In this document: positions 41,985-51,816 of the stretch, one piece after another
Layout: each line of letters starts with the position of its first letter
How positions within the stretch are numbered: position 1 is the stretch's first letter
Source: Entamoeba invadens IP1
Lineage: Eukaryota > Evosea > Mastigamoebida > Endamoebidae
DNA length: 64,000 nt
Reading direction: 5' to 3'
Assembly: GCF_000330505.1 (NCBI RefSeq)
Contig: NW_004440263.1
Coordinates: 210,976-274,975 of the forward strand
Made by a program: the position numbers and the translations under genes
Notes under the pieces: generated by a model
What the model was told of the DNA's origin: nothing
What the model saw: the letters and a program-made list of their open reading frames with translations, nothing else
The model's database searches: none

Positions 41985-42626
41985 ATGGACGGTCAGTTTC
42001 TCTCCGTTTTGAGTGAGGAGATGATCATTCAAGTGCAAGCGATCGAACAGATCCAAGGCCTTGGATTCTTAGATAAGAGCAAATCTAATACCATTCCATC
42101 TCTTGCGATCATTACACAAACACAACGTTCAGTGGAATCGGGACAACCGGAAAAAGACGACGACGCCATTCCACAGGGAAGGACTTTTGAAGTTCCGCTG
42201 TGGCTTGCACGAACACTTCAACGGAACGGGTACGTCAGAATTGTTGTCGACTCGTCGAATAATAAACAGTACAGCAGACAATTCATTAAGGCCACAGGAG
42301 ACTTCCTTAAGAACCAACCGACAAAAAGTACCCTCTCGAAGTTCCCATTTTACTTTGAGGCAGGAATAGCTATCGCAAAGGAAATAGGAGACGTCGCTAT
42401 GGTCGAGGAACTAGGGAAGTTGATGCTGGATAGAATCAAATTACTGTATGATAGAGCATTCCATATTAATGAGGAATCAACGCAATTTGTGAAGACTTTA
42501 ACATTCCATGAAAAAGAACTATACCAAACTATTGTGGAGGAAAACGCAGAGGCACTCAAAGTAAAAACCGCCAGAAGGGACGTTGTTGGCAAAAGCGTCT
42601 TTTCTGACCAAAAAACTACAAAGTGA
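41985..42626 (+). CDS. PSF3: GINS complex subunit Psf3
   Basis: 213 aa, single exon. GINS (Sld5, Psf1-3) is part of the CMG replicative helicase that unwinds DNA at forks. Recognisable Psf3 features: a short N-terminal beta region, then FEVPLWLARTLQRNG (about 68-82), the helical core with YFEAGIAIAKE, and a DRAFHINEES segment. Psf3 is usually 190-220 aa, which fits. The N-terminal 60 residues are Gln/Ser-rich and less conserved. No nuclear signal was sought beyond basic residues in the tail. Other GINS subunits share the fold but not the PLWLA motif. Confidence 0.8.
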   Translation: MDGQFLSVLSEEMIIQVQAIEQIQGLGFLDKSKSNTIPSLAIITQTQRSVESGQPEKDDDAIPQGRTFEVPLWLARTLQRNGYVRIVVDSSNNKQYSRQFIKATGDFLKNQPTKSTLSKFPFYFEAGIAIAKEIGDVAMVEELGKLMLDRIKLLYDRAFHINEESTQFVKTLTFHEKELYQTIVEENAEALKVKTARRDVVGKSVFSDQKTTK

Positions 42627-42811
42627 TAGGAAATATGTTAGACAAATTTATGCTCATGTGATAATGAAGGTATTGAAGATTTTTTTTATTATTAAATTTT
42701 AGTTTGAGAATTAGAAAGAATAGGTTCTCTGATATCAATGCAGATTGGAGAAGATTGATAAGAAATGGAATGAAAAGACTTAAAAGCGACAAAAGTGAAA
42801 GAAAAATAAGA

Positions 42812-43579
42812 CTAAGCAAAGATTGGAATGAATTTCTGTCTGTAGAATTGGTCAGCAGGAGAAGTTCTGCAATCTTCTGCTCTCAAGCTGCTCGAGTAAC
42901 TTGAGCTGCAGGTACTTGAATAACTGTTGTAGTAACTTACGCCGCAGTAAGTTGGTGCGTTATCATTTAATACATGGAAGCACATTTCTTTTCCAACGTA
43001 CTTGTAATTGTCATAATTGACTTGGTGTTCATTACAGTACCACCAGTCATTACAATTGTCAACTTTTTGATAGTATTCAGCAATAAAAGCTTTTGCATAG
43101 GGGGAGTGTCTTTTATCCATGAATGAGTAGTCGTAGATATAAGTGAATCTTTGGTTGTTAGTATTTGGATCCAAAGGAGCCTTTCTTCTCCAAATAATGA
43201 GTGGCGATTGGAACTTTGTGTTAAACAAAATGTCCATCACTCGATTGGGGAAGGAGTATAAACAGAACATTTGATAAGAAGCAAATTCCCAGTACTGAAG
43301 ATCACGAGCGGTTTGTAAGTCTCGCACTCGCATTTTCTGGACGTTGTCCGCATTAATGTCTATTCGGATCATAGAGACGGTGTCAAACTCGACGTCCATA
43401 ACATATTGCTTCTGGCTGTTGTTGGGAATTTTGTTACCGGTATTAGGGTCGTACTCAAGAGCAAATAGTACACGGCAACACGTCTCGCATTTGTCACGGT
43501 CAATAATTTCCTCAACTACTTGCTTTTCGTCAACCAAAGCAAAAACGTTGAAAATCAATAAGGGTAGCAAGATCATCAT
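42812..43579 (-). CDS. Secreted hypothetical protein
   Basis: Function unknown. The open frame is longer, but the ATG pair at 43579 starts a good signal peptide (MMILLPLLIFNVFALVDEKQ), so I use it, giving 255 aa. The mature protein has two CxxC-like cysteines near its start (KCETCCR), a YDYSFMDKRHSPYAKAFIAEYY segment with aromatic residues, then WWYCNEH and a Ser/Tyr-rich stretch with several more Cys before the end. No GPI-like tail and no transmembrane segment after the signal peptide, so it is expected to be secreted or lumenal. The even number of Cys suggests disulphides. I recognise no family. Confidence 0.65.
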   Translation of the reverse strand: MMILLPLLIFNVFALVDEKQVVEEIIDRDKCETCCRVLFALEYDPNTGNKIPNNSQKQYVMDVEFDTVSMIRIDINADNVQKMRVRDLQTARDLQYWEFASYQMFCLYSFPNRVMDILFNTKFQSPLIIWRRKAPLDPNTNNQRFTYIYDYSFMDKRHSPYAKAFIAEYYQKVDNCNDWWYCNEHQVNYDNYKYVGKEMCFHVLNDNAPTYCGVSYYNSYSSTCSSSYSSSLRAEDCRTSPADQFYRQKFIPIFA

Positions 43580-43684
43580 ATTGGAATGAAGTTGATCAAA
43601 AAGTTCAATCATATACAAAAGGACGGTTTTTGGAATGTGATAAATTTTATTTTTTTGGAAAAATGGAATTATTAATTCATACAT

Positions 43685-44078
43685 TTCAATGTATTATTTT
43701 TAAATAATAATAAAATTAATAAAAATGATACAATGTAATGATTTGGTAATTATTATTCAAAAATATTTTTTTTTTGTTTTTTATTGCAAAAGTCATACAA
43801 TTGTGATTTTGTAGTGAAAGTAAAATAATAGTAAAAAAAGTTTTGTCGTTTGATTGTGTTTCCCGTTATTTTACATATAGTATTTTATCAACTTTTCTAT
43901 ACGAATTTTCTGTGGATTTTTTTTACTTGTTTTTATTATAAAATAACTCCAAACTAATTATATTTTTTAATTTAATTAATCCATAAGCAACAAGAAAATT
44001 TCGCCTTTAAAAAATAATAACAAAATAATTTCGAAATTGGTTAATTTTAGACTTTCATTTAATAATAATAAAACAATA
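43685..44078. other. AT-rich spacer
   Basis: No coding signal; A/T-rich sequence up to the GAGTC-type MITE. Confidence 0.5.
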
Positions 44079-44254
44079 GAGTCAGTCTTTGAACGTTATT
44101 TTGTGGACAAAAATTGGTTTTGAATTTAAGTAAACATCGGGCATTTGGTAAAAAGTGGTAAAACCTGAAATGATTAAGATTTTCGGGTTATTTTCTCGAA
44201 ATATTTCAGAAATAATAGTCCAAATGGCACCAGATAATAGTAAAAGACAGACTC
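44079..44254. mobile_element. MITE copy B, TA-flanked, GAGTC termini
   Basis: Begins GAGTCAGTC and ends GACAGACTC, with TA on both sides (44077-44078 and 44255-44256). The interior is similar to copy A at 477-705 (short gggttatt / cgaaatatt blocks). 176 bp, non-coding. Confidence 0.65.
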
Positions 44255-44349
44255 TATAGTTTTTTTTTCATAATTCTTTATTTATCAGAAAATATAATAT
44301 ATGTTTGATAAAAACTAATAAAATTTTTTATTTTAATAATTTACTAATA

Positions 44350-46232
44350 CAGGGGTGAAAGTGGACCTGTAAAAATGAAATTGAAATGTAAAAACAAGAG
44401 TTTCGAAAACTTAATTTTGATTGGTCAATTACTAAAACCCTTTGTTTTTGTTTTTGTTTTTCAAAAAATAGCCGAAAAAACAAGGATAAAAAAGACAATA
44501 TTTCGAGAGTTTGACTAAATTTGCAATAATTATTTAACTTTTTTTAGCTTTTTAATTAATAATTATATTTAAATTCACACTTTCGAAATATTATAAAAAG
44601 CTAATAATAAATTGAACCAAACAAAGGGAAAAAGAGGAAAAATAATACGAAACCGAGCTAGCTCCATGTCCGATGCTTTCTACACAAAGAAACAATTGAA
44701 TATAATTAACAAGCCCTCGAGACAAATACATTTGTAAGCCTCTTGTATCTGACCAATAAAAAGGTTTATTAACTTCGGTTCGAAGGTTTGTTGTAATTGT
44801 GAGGAGAACAAATCAAAAATAATCTTTATTGTCTTAGCTTAATTATTGGATCACCTCAGAGTGATCAAATTAAACACACCAAACAAAGTACATCATATTG
44901 TAATATAAATGATAAAATAAATAACCTATAGGTCAGTATTTAATTGTCAGAGAAACATGAACAACAAACTTATATGTTTTCTCGAGGAAATTGTTAATTC
45001 GGCAATTTGGAATTACAAATACAAGAACATTTTTACTCTCAAAGTTGTGTAATAAACGCAATATTAAAGGTCGGTGGACCATAGTGCCTTACAATGGGTA
45101 AGGTTTTTTAAAAACACTAGTTTAATACAATTTAACGGGGTTTGGTAAAAAGTTAAAATACAATATATAATTTTATAGTTTAAATAATATATTTAAATAA
45201 TTTATTTTAACGGTCATAATTGTTATTCAAACCACTATTTTGTTCCCTTAACAAATAAGTAATTAAAAATATTATTTATTTTATAATAATTTTAGTTTAT
45301 TTTATCAATTCGTCCAAAATTGTTGAATGACCATTTTCAATCCGATAAAAAACAAATTTTTGTTAATTAAATTAACTATTCATCGAACGTTTCTTCTCCA
45401 ATTAAGAAATTTAGAAACAAAAGACATGAGTTTTTGTTTAGTTGCAAATAGACTTCTTTCTTGGATTTTAAATCTTGATATTTCACTTCGTGAGATGTTG
45501 TAAACGTTTCCCAAAACAGTGTAGTCGATAATGTGTGCTCTCCCGCCATTGTCTTTGTTAAATTCTGCCACTTTTGTTGTAACGAAATGAACATGTAATT
45601 GCCTGGACTCCGACGCAAGACCAAATTCTTCAGTAGCAAGTATTTTATAGAAGAAATGTCTGACTTTTACCCTTATATTTTCGTCGTATTTAGTTTCAAA
45701 ATCTAAACGAGAAATGAATTGTTTTGGAGTTAGAATAGATTCATCAAGGTTCTCGGACAAATAATTTTGATTGACCACCAATTGATGACGTTCTTTCCTA
45801 ATATAAAACTTCTCGTCTTCTTCACAAAACAAGAAGGAACTTTTACAGTCAGTTCTTTCTTCACTCATTGTGCCGTCGATAACTGTCGGTGATGCTTTGA
45901 TATAATTATCTAGTGAAATATTTTCAAGAATGCACTCTTGTCAACATTGAAATTTAACTTCGAAAAAAATGAGATACTGTTTCTGAAGAAACCACATGAA
46001 TTTTTTGTCTAGTTTTTTCATTTTTTCTATTATTTTAGATCAAACATTTTTAAGTTGAAAATGGTTGATTTTGATTTTCTTAAAAATATCAATTCAAATC
46101 ATTCCACATATATTTTGTCATTTTTATTTTTGTGAAAAAAGCCATTTTTGGTGTAAAAAAAAGCTATTATTATCTACTAAACCCTTGCTTTTACATTTCA
46201 TTTTCATTTTTACAGGTCCACTTTCACTCCTG
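44350..46232. mobile_element. TA-flanked 1.9-kb transposon-like element
   Basis: Left end CAGGGGTGAAAGTGGACCTG is matched inverted at the right end (46232 backwards) with one substitution, and the similarity continues about 25 more bases with a few changes. TA lies directly outside both ends (44348-44349, 46233-46234). It carries the 162-codon gene at 45380-45868 but no recognisable transposase. Tc1/mariner-type TA insertion is the simplest reading. Confidence 0.7.
45380..45868 (-). CDS. Orphan protein inside the TA-flanked element
   Basis: 162 aa from a clear ATG, mixed composition, no low complexity, so probably a real product. No family recognised. It contains no visible DDE/D triad, helix-turn-helix, zinc ligands, signal peptide or membrane segment. 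Segments such as KVRHFFYKILATEEFG and NKDNGGRAHIIDYTVLGNVY look like a folded domain, and the C-terminus is basic (FLNWRRNVR). Since it is the only ORF between the inverted ends, it is either cargo, an N-terminal piece of a decayed transposase, or an unknown transposition accessory. Confidence 0.5.
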   Translation of the reverse strand: MSEERTDCKSSFLFCEEDEKFYIRKERHQLVVNQNYLSENLDESILTPKQFISRLDFETKYDENIRVKVRHFFYKILATEEFGLASESRQLHVHFVTTKVAEFNKDNGGRAHIIDYTVLGNVYNISRSEISRFKIQERSLFATKQKLMSFVSKFLNWRRNVR

Positions 46233-46644
46233 TATATTAATATTTGTTTTAATTTAATATTAAATATTATATTAATATTATAAACCTTCTCAAGAAATAA
46301 CAAAAAAGTTGTTAAATTTTGTTGAGTTGTAAAGTTTACAACAATTAATCATGTTGAAATATAAAAAATCGGTTATATCACTACACAAAATGTGCTGAGT
46401 ATAAATTTTTATTATGATAAAAACAAAAGACTTAAAAAATAGATTTGCAATTACACTTGGAAATACTTATGTGAAAAATAAATATTACAATGTTAAAACT
46501 ATTACAAGTGGTTTTGAAATTAATTGAATATTTTTTTGTTTTATTTTTGTTTAATGGAAAATAATGTTTTATAATATAGTTTAATAATGTTGTATTCTAT
46601 TAAAGTTTTTCAAATTGTTATTTATTCATGAAAAATAAATTGTC

Positions 46645-46855
46645 AGTATAAAAACGTTGTCCGCTCTCTAACGTTGTCCGGGCATTTTTAGCCCATTAAA
46701 ACTGGAATATTACGGGAAACAATTCGAAACACTCACAAAACATTGTTTAATAAATTTTACCGGGCTTTCAACATTTCCCCCTAATTCCCAACTTTTTAGA
46801 CTTATTTTGTGTAAATTTTTGTCAAATGGACAACGTTTTTAGATAGACTTTATAA
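46645..46855. mobile_element. Degenerate MITE copy C
   Basis: TAAAAACGTTGTCC at about 46651 is repeated inverted near 46830-46843, and the left part carries a second CTAACGTTGTCCGGGC, closely like the right end of copy A (477-705). The outermost GAGTC is worn at both ends (AAGTC form on the right). Ends are approximate. Confidence 0.45.
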
Positions 46856-46896
46856 CAAAAAAATAATAATAAATTGAATGAAATGATTTGTTGTTG

Positions 46897-47652
46897 TTAA
46901 AAAGTAAACGTGGACGATCTTCGTTGAATGATTGGTCTTTTAGGAGTCAAAGGTGTAGAACGTGGAGTAAGTGTTTGGTACATTTTTCTTTCTTTTTTAT
47001 ATCTGTCGGAAACCATTTCAAGATACTTGCCTTCGACTACTTCTTTGTAATGAGTATAGATTCCATAGAATCCACTATCAAGGACAAAGAGTCGTGGTAT
47101 GAAGTCACCAGAATGAAGCCCCAAAGTTCTAATCGATTGAATAATAAATGGTGCTCGTTTGTCTGAGAATTCACAATAAAATACAAAAGCAGTAATATCC
47201 AAATCAAACTTTTTTGACTCAAAAAAGTCTGCAAATAGTTGTTCGTTCCATAAATTTAAATAACCGGGTACATTTCCTTCTTCATATTCATAAGGAAATC
47301 TGCAATCAGTATAATAAACTATTTTGTTTGTTCGTTGCAACAGATCACATTCTTCCAATGTAATTCTTGGCACAGAAGTAAGATCTAAAAAGTTATTAGA
47401 ACTATACGAAGAAAATAATTTGGGAGTCAATTTAAGTGGCAAAGTGCCACTTCTTTGTTTAATATTAAAAACGTTGTTTTCTAATAATTCAGAAGTCAAA
47501 AACCAACTGTGATAGGAATTAGCAGTTTCACAATAGAGAGGATAGTCCGATTCGGTCAACGAATTTACACATCGTTTTGTTCTATATTGACTTTCAGAAA
47601 ACGAAGAAAAACAAATTGATTCGGAACAATCAAGTAGTCTCGGGGTGATCAT
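46897..47652 (-). CDS. CDC25-like dual-specificity phosphatase (second copy)
   Basis: 251 aa, single exon, same family as the gene at 23859. The rhodanese-type domain (about 95-225) has YTDCRFPYEYEEGNVPGYLNLWNE, catalytic loop FYCEFSDKRAP (Cys160, Arg166) and VLDSGFYGIY. The GP after the active arginine is AP here. The N-terminal 95 residues are not alike between the two copies and are Cys/Ser-rich here. The C-terminus is Thr/Pro/Arg-rich (LTPRSTPLTPKRP), a likely proline-directed phosphorylation region and perhaps a CDK target. Codon use is markedly more AT-rich than in the first copy. Confidence 0.8.
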   Translation of the reverse strand: MITPRLLDCSESICFSSFSESQYRTKRCVNSLTESDYPLYCETANSYHSWFLTSELLENNVFNIKQRSGTLPLKLTPKLFSSYSSNNFLDLTSVPRITLEECDLLQRTNKIVYYTDCRFPYEYEEGNVPGYLNLWNEQLFADFFESKKFDLDITAFVFYCEFSDKRAPFIIQSIRTLGLHSGDFIPRLFVLDSGFYGIYTHYKEVVEGKYLEMVSDRYKKERKMYQTLTPRSTPLTPKRPIIQRRSSTFTF

Positions 47653-49383
47653 AGTGTCGGTTTTTAGTTTTCTGTCATTGATTAAATTCGACCTAAAATT
47701 TTGTATTTTCGAATTTGGAAATTAAAAAAAGATGTTTTGCATTATAAATTCACTTAAAAATGAAATTAAACAATTTGTTCCAAAAACTTTTGTTGTTTTA
47801 TAATTGAAAAAATTTCCCGAAATATTAGTAAATGAATGTTTAATATAATTGTTGAATATGAGCAACAATTGATATATTCATTAATGCTGCACTTTTTGAA
47901 ACACTTGCATGTAATTTCAAAGTTTTTTCGGCTTCGTTTAGAAATCAGTTAAAAATTAAAGGGATAATATTTTGAAAAAAATATGCTTAATTTAAATACC
48001 ATTAAATGTTATTCATTAAGTCGGTTTTTACTTTTAGTACGTTCATAATTATTCTAAAAATTTAAAAAAAGATTGTTATATAAAAATCAAAATATTAATA
48101 AGGTTTTGTGTGGTAAACCACAATTTCTATATATTAAATTTCATAGTTAACTTGATTAATATTTTTGAATATTTTAAAACATACCTTTTCTAAAACATTA
48201 AAACCAGTTTGCTTTTTTAGTCAATTTGTAAAAATAAAAACATGGAAAAAAATTCAAAAATAAATTTTAATATTTTAAGAATAAATTTTTCGTGAAAACT
48301 AACCTTTTATTTATCCAAACTAAATTAATTAACACAATTTTTGTAAACAATAATTTACAAAAATTATTAATTTAATTATCGTTTTCATTATTTTGGTTTA
48401 ACATTACACAGAATAAACCAAGTGTGTATAAACAAAATTACTACCTTTTTCACAAATTTAAATGAAAACGTTTTAAAGATTACTTTACGTTATTATAATA
48501 TATATGTTATAACCAATTTGTATGATCAAAGAGTGTTAGACTTAATATATGTATTACAAACAAAAAAATAAAACGTCCAAACTTTTTATATTTTATAAAT
48601 GTTACATTAAACCAGAACTTTAAAAAATAATATTAAAACTAAATACTGTTTTTTTAGAATAACTTTTAGTTTTTAGATTTGAGTTTATATTCATTTGTAT
48701 AAGTGTTATAACAATCATATTTCTGGTATAAGAAGGGTTAAATTGGTTTGGGTCAATATGTCTCGATCACATCATTTTATTTTACTTGTAATAATTATGA
48801 TGTCTATTCTGTTATCAAATTCAATACATTCAAAGATTTCTAACCTATATTATTGAACTATTCCATAATCTAATCGGTTGGAAACATTAAATATTCAATT
48901 TTTCCGAAATTAATCCAAAGTTCAATGCCAAAGTGTTGTATGTGGAATATTTCGAAGACAATGATGTGAAAACGATAAATGAAGAAGTTGACGCGAAAGA
49001 TGTTTTTAATTTTGACATGCTTTTTTCAGTCAGTTATATGAAAAAGAAAGACTACGAATAATATAAAAGACAACATTACAGAGTACACCAAAAGGGTCTA
49101 AAACTATTTAAAAAATCACAACTTGTTTCAATATTTAAATTTGATAAACACAATTGAGTAAACAAATAAGTTAATCAACTCTTTTTATATTTCATGTAAT
49201 AACATTTTGTTACTTATATGTCGTGTAACAAAACACTCATTATTTTATAAAATAATCAAATAAACACATACTATAATATTATTATATTTTTATTATTAAT
49301 AATTTAAAATACTTTTTTTGATTTAGTTCTGACAAACAAAAATGATAGTCGTAATAATCATTTAACATTCTCTCAACTAAAAT
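47653..49383. other. AT-rich desert with a surface-protein remnant
   Basis: Mostly A/T filler. Two coding-like stretches lie at 48758-48856 and 48912-49061 and are listed as a pseudogene. Nothing else recognised. Confidence 0.5.
48758..49061 (+). pseudogene. Remnant of a secreted-protein gene
   Basis: ATG at 48758 opens a 32-residue frame that reads as a signal peptide (FILLVIIMMSILLSNS) before TGA at 48854. After a gap without a consistent frame, 48912-49061 is open for 49 codons of good protein-like composition (VLYVEYFEDNDVKTINEE...DYE) ending in TAA. It could be a truncated secreted-protein gene or two exons with an unrecognised splice. No family identified. Confidence 0.3.
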
Positions 49384-50205
49384 TTAATCGGGTATTTTCC
49401 CATTTCTTCCAAAGTGCTGCGAGACGACATTCAATTCAACATTTGTTCTGTTGACAAACCTACAGATGACATGGGCAACACCATCTTCTGAGTCGTGATA
49501 ATTTGAATATTTGAGACCACGAAGAAACAGCTCTGTCTCACTTTTCGACCGAAGAACACCAAACGCCCCCCAAATGTACTTATTGACATTTGAAATATCG
49601 TCTGTGTATAACTTACCATAATTTCCTCTGGGAATCGCTATTTTAGAGAAGCACCTTTTGTTCGTGTTATTGTTTCTTTCCATCAACTCTTTGATTGCTG
49701 CAAATGTGTATTTTTCATACGTTTGGTCATCCTCTGCCATCAGGTAATAATCTGTTGGATGTGTCTTAATGGAGTGGTGCAGTGCAGATCTGAACAAGTA
49801 ATTGACTGTCATGTATTTCCTAAATATCTGATCACTCCAAACTGGCGCACCCAGTCGACTGTAATGTGTGGAATAATACTCATTCCCCCATTCACATGGA
49901 TATGCTCCCTCTTTGATTAGTAAATGAGGCCAATAAGTAATTACAGGTATGTTTGGAAATTCGACCTTCATAATCTGTGTGACTTTTTCTAAATCAGGAA
50001 AGTCGCAGTCATCCATACACCCCTTTACAAAGTAAAATTTACTGATCTCCACATCAGAAGGCATGTTTTTGAAAGCAACAAAAAGGTCCTTCATTGTACG
50101 TAAAAGTGCTTTTGACATCACCCCTTGCTTTGGAGCCGTCACCAACACTATAGTTAGAGTGTGCGATGTCGCAAAAGCAATGAGAACTAAGACAAACACT
50201 AGCAT
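49384..50205 (-). CDS. Secretory-pathway glycosyltransferase, GT54-like
   Basis: 273 aa with an N-terminal signal peptide (MLVFVLVLIAFATS). The central YYLMAEDDQTYE (EDD at 158-160) is the metal/nucleotide-sugar site type of MGAT4-like N-acetylglucosaminyltransferases (GT54), and the layout before it (TIVLVTAPKQG near the start, a helix-rich region, then the EDD strand) is compatible. These enzymes branch N-glycans in the Golgi. The protein is short compared with MGAT4 (about 535 aa), lacking the C-terminal lectin-like part, and seems lumenal rather than membrane-anchored unless the signal peptide is uncleaved. Family call is by motif; another GT-A family is possible. Confidence 0.55.
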   Translation of the reverse strand: MLVFVLVLIAFATSHTLTIVLVTAPKQGVMSKALLRTMKDLFVAFKNMPSDVEISKFYFVKGCMDDCDFPDLEKVTQIMKVEFPNIPVITYWPHLLIKEGAYPCEWGNEYYSTHYSRLGAPVWSDQIFRKYMTVNYLFRSALHHSIKTHPTDYYLMAEDDQTYEKYTFAAIKELMERNNNTNKRCFSKIAIPRGNYGKLYTDDISNVNKYIWGAFGVLRSKSETELFLRGLKYSNYHDSEDGVAHVICRFVNRTNVELNVVSQHFGRNGKIPD

Positions 50206-50779
50206 CTGGAAACATTAATTTTATTTTTTGGTTTGTTGGTTGAAATTTCGATATGATTAAGATTATTAAAGATATACTATATAACAATTACCTTTTCAAA
50301 TTCATGTAACTTAGTTTCCAATAAACATCGTTATTATACATTTTAATCTCCAAGTCTTAAATCGTTTTAAATATGGTTTATTATACTTATATTTTACTAT
50401 AATATAAAAAAACTTTGGACATTACACTGAAATTTGTCGACATTAACAATTAACTGGTTATTTAATTGTTGTGTTTAATTCGTATTTTTTGAATTTATCA
50501 AAATAATGATTTTATTAATAATTCAACTATTACTTCGCTGTGTTGAAGTTATATTTAGATCAAAACACCTTCTTAAAATCTATTTTAGATAATTATAAAT
50601 TATTATTATTAATGTATAACTAATTATTATGGATAATACAAAAATGGAGTTGGTAGTTGCAAAGTGATTTACAAACAAAAAATATTTGACTTTTCAATAT
50701 AAAATTAAATTAAGTAAAATACCAAAAATAATTTATAATAGTATAATGATGTACATTGTAACAAATTCTGAGTAAAATA

Positions 50780-50907
50780 CAGGCGTTTCCAAAATAATTA
50801 TTGCCGAAAATGTGGTATTATAACGTACGAATTTATAAGAGAAAATGATCATTTTGGTTATGAAATGGTGACGTGGGTAATCAGGATTGTGATTTTGGAA
50901 ACCTCTG
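50780..50907. mobile_element. hAT-type MITE with 8-bp duplication
   Basis: Termini CAGGCGTTTCCAAAATAA and, inverted, CAGAGGTTTCCAAAATCA. The 8-bp GTAAAATA is exactly duplicated at 50772-50779 and 50908-50915. Terminal CAGNGGT-like ends with 8-bp duplications are the mark of hAT elements. 128 bp, non-coding. Confidence 0.85.
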
Positions 50908-50925
50908 GTAAAATAACAAAAAAAG

Positions 50926-50987
50926 TATTTAAGTATTCATTCAAAAGCAACAAAGTACTTTGTTGCTTTTGAATGAATACTTAAATA
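50926..50987. repeat. 62-bp perfect palindrome
   Basis: Checked pair by pair outward from the centre (GT|AC at 50955-50958): 31 consecutive complementary pairs with no spacer. Starts 11 bases after the hAT duplication. Confidence 0.9.
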
Positions 50988-51367
50988 TTCATGGTTTTGT
51001 AAACAATTTTTATTTATTTGTTGTTATTAGAAAAAAAAATAAAATAATATATTGTATTATAAAATGTAATACAAAAATGTCTTTTAAAATTGTTTGTTAT
51101 AAAATATTAAGTGTTTTTTTGCATGTTTACATCAATTATTAAAGAGAAATGATTATATCACCATTGTGCGTTGATGAATCATACTCAAGTGGCGAGGTAT
51201 CAGGTCTACAAGTTAAAATTGCCAAGTCAAAATGACTGAAATGGCAAATATAAAAAATGATTTAATTTTTATAATTATTTTAAATAATTATTTTTTTATA
51301 TTACTATTTCTTGTTCTATAGATATTGTTCATAATTTTTTTGAATTTATTTTATTTTTTATATCTTA

Positions 51368-51540
51368 AATTAATAATAAAATTATAACTCGTTATATAGT
51401 TCAAAAAATTATGCAAACAAAATCATTAAAGTAAGATATTATATATCATAAAAACATCCTCAATAACGGGAGGACGTTCATAAGCGACAAAGGATGTAAT
51501 TTGGCCTTTTTTCCTATGTTTTTATCAACCTTTTTATGTA
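51368..51540. mobile_element. Decayed copy of the fold-back element
   Basis: Matches the right arm of the element at 38887-39495 through TTATAACTCNTTATATAGTT, GGGAGGACGT and ACAAAGGAYGT...GGCCT in the same order and spacing. Only one arm is recognisable. Ends approximate. Confidence 0.55.
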
Positions 51541-51816
51541 TTAACATACTATAAAACTATAAAATTAAAAACAAATTTATAATTTATAATAAATTAATGA
51601 CACTATTTTAATTATGAAAAATGACTATCATAATATAGTATAAAAATTAATTATGAATAGTTAATTTATTGCATTGAATTCATGTTGAATTCGTCTATTT
51701 TTTATATTAACTATTCAAGTATAGTATATTGAATCTATAGAATGATACATTAGTCGATAGAACGAATCCAAGAAATGTTCCAATACTTCCAGTAATCTCT
51801 CAAATTGTGTATTTAC

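Larger units (their letters stand above)
50206..51816. other. Transposon-scarred spacer
   Basis: Contains the hAT-type MITE, a 62-bp perfect palindrome and a decayed copy of the fold-back element, each listed. No gene found. Confidence 0.6.

Noticed and set aside
44655..44800. Possible tRNA because of GGTTCGAA and a GAGCTAGCTCC string
   Set aside because: No cloverleaf can be drawn: acceptor and anticodon arms do not pair, and spacing of the two boxes is wrong.
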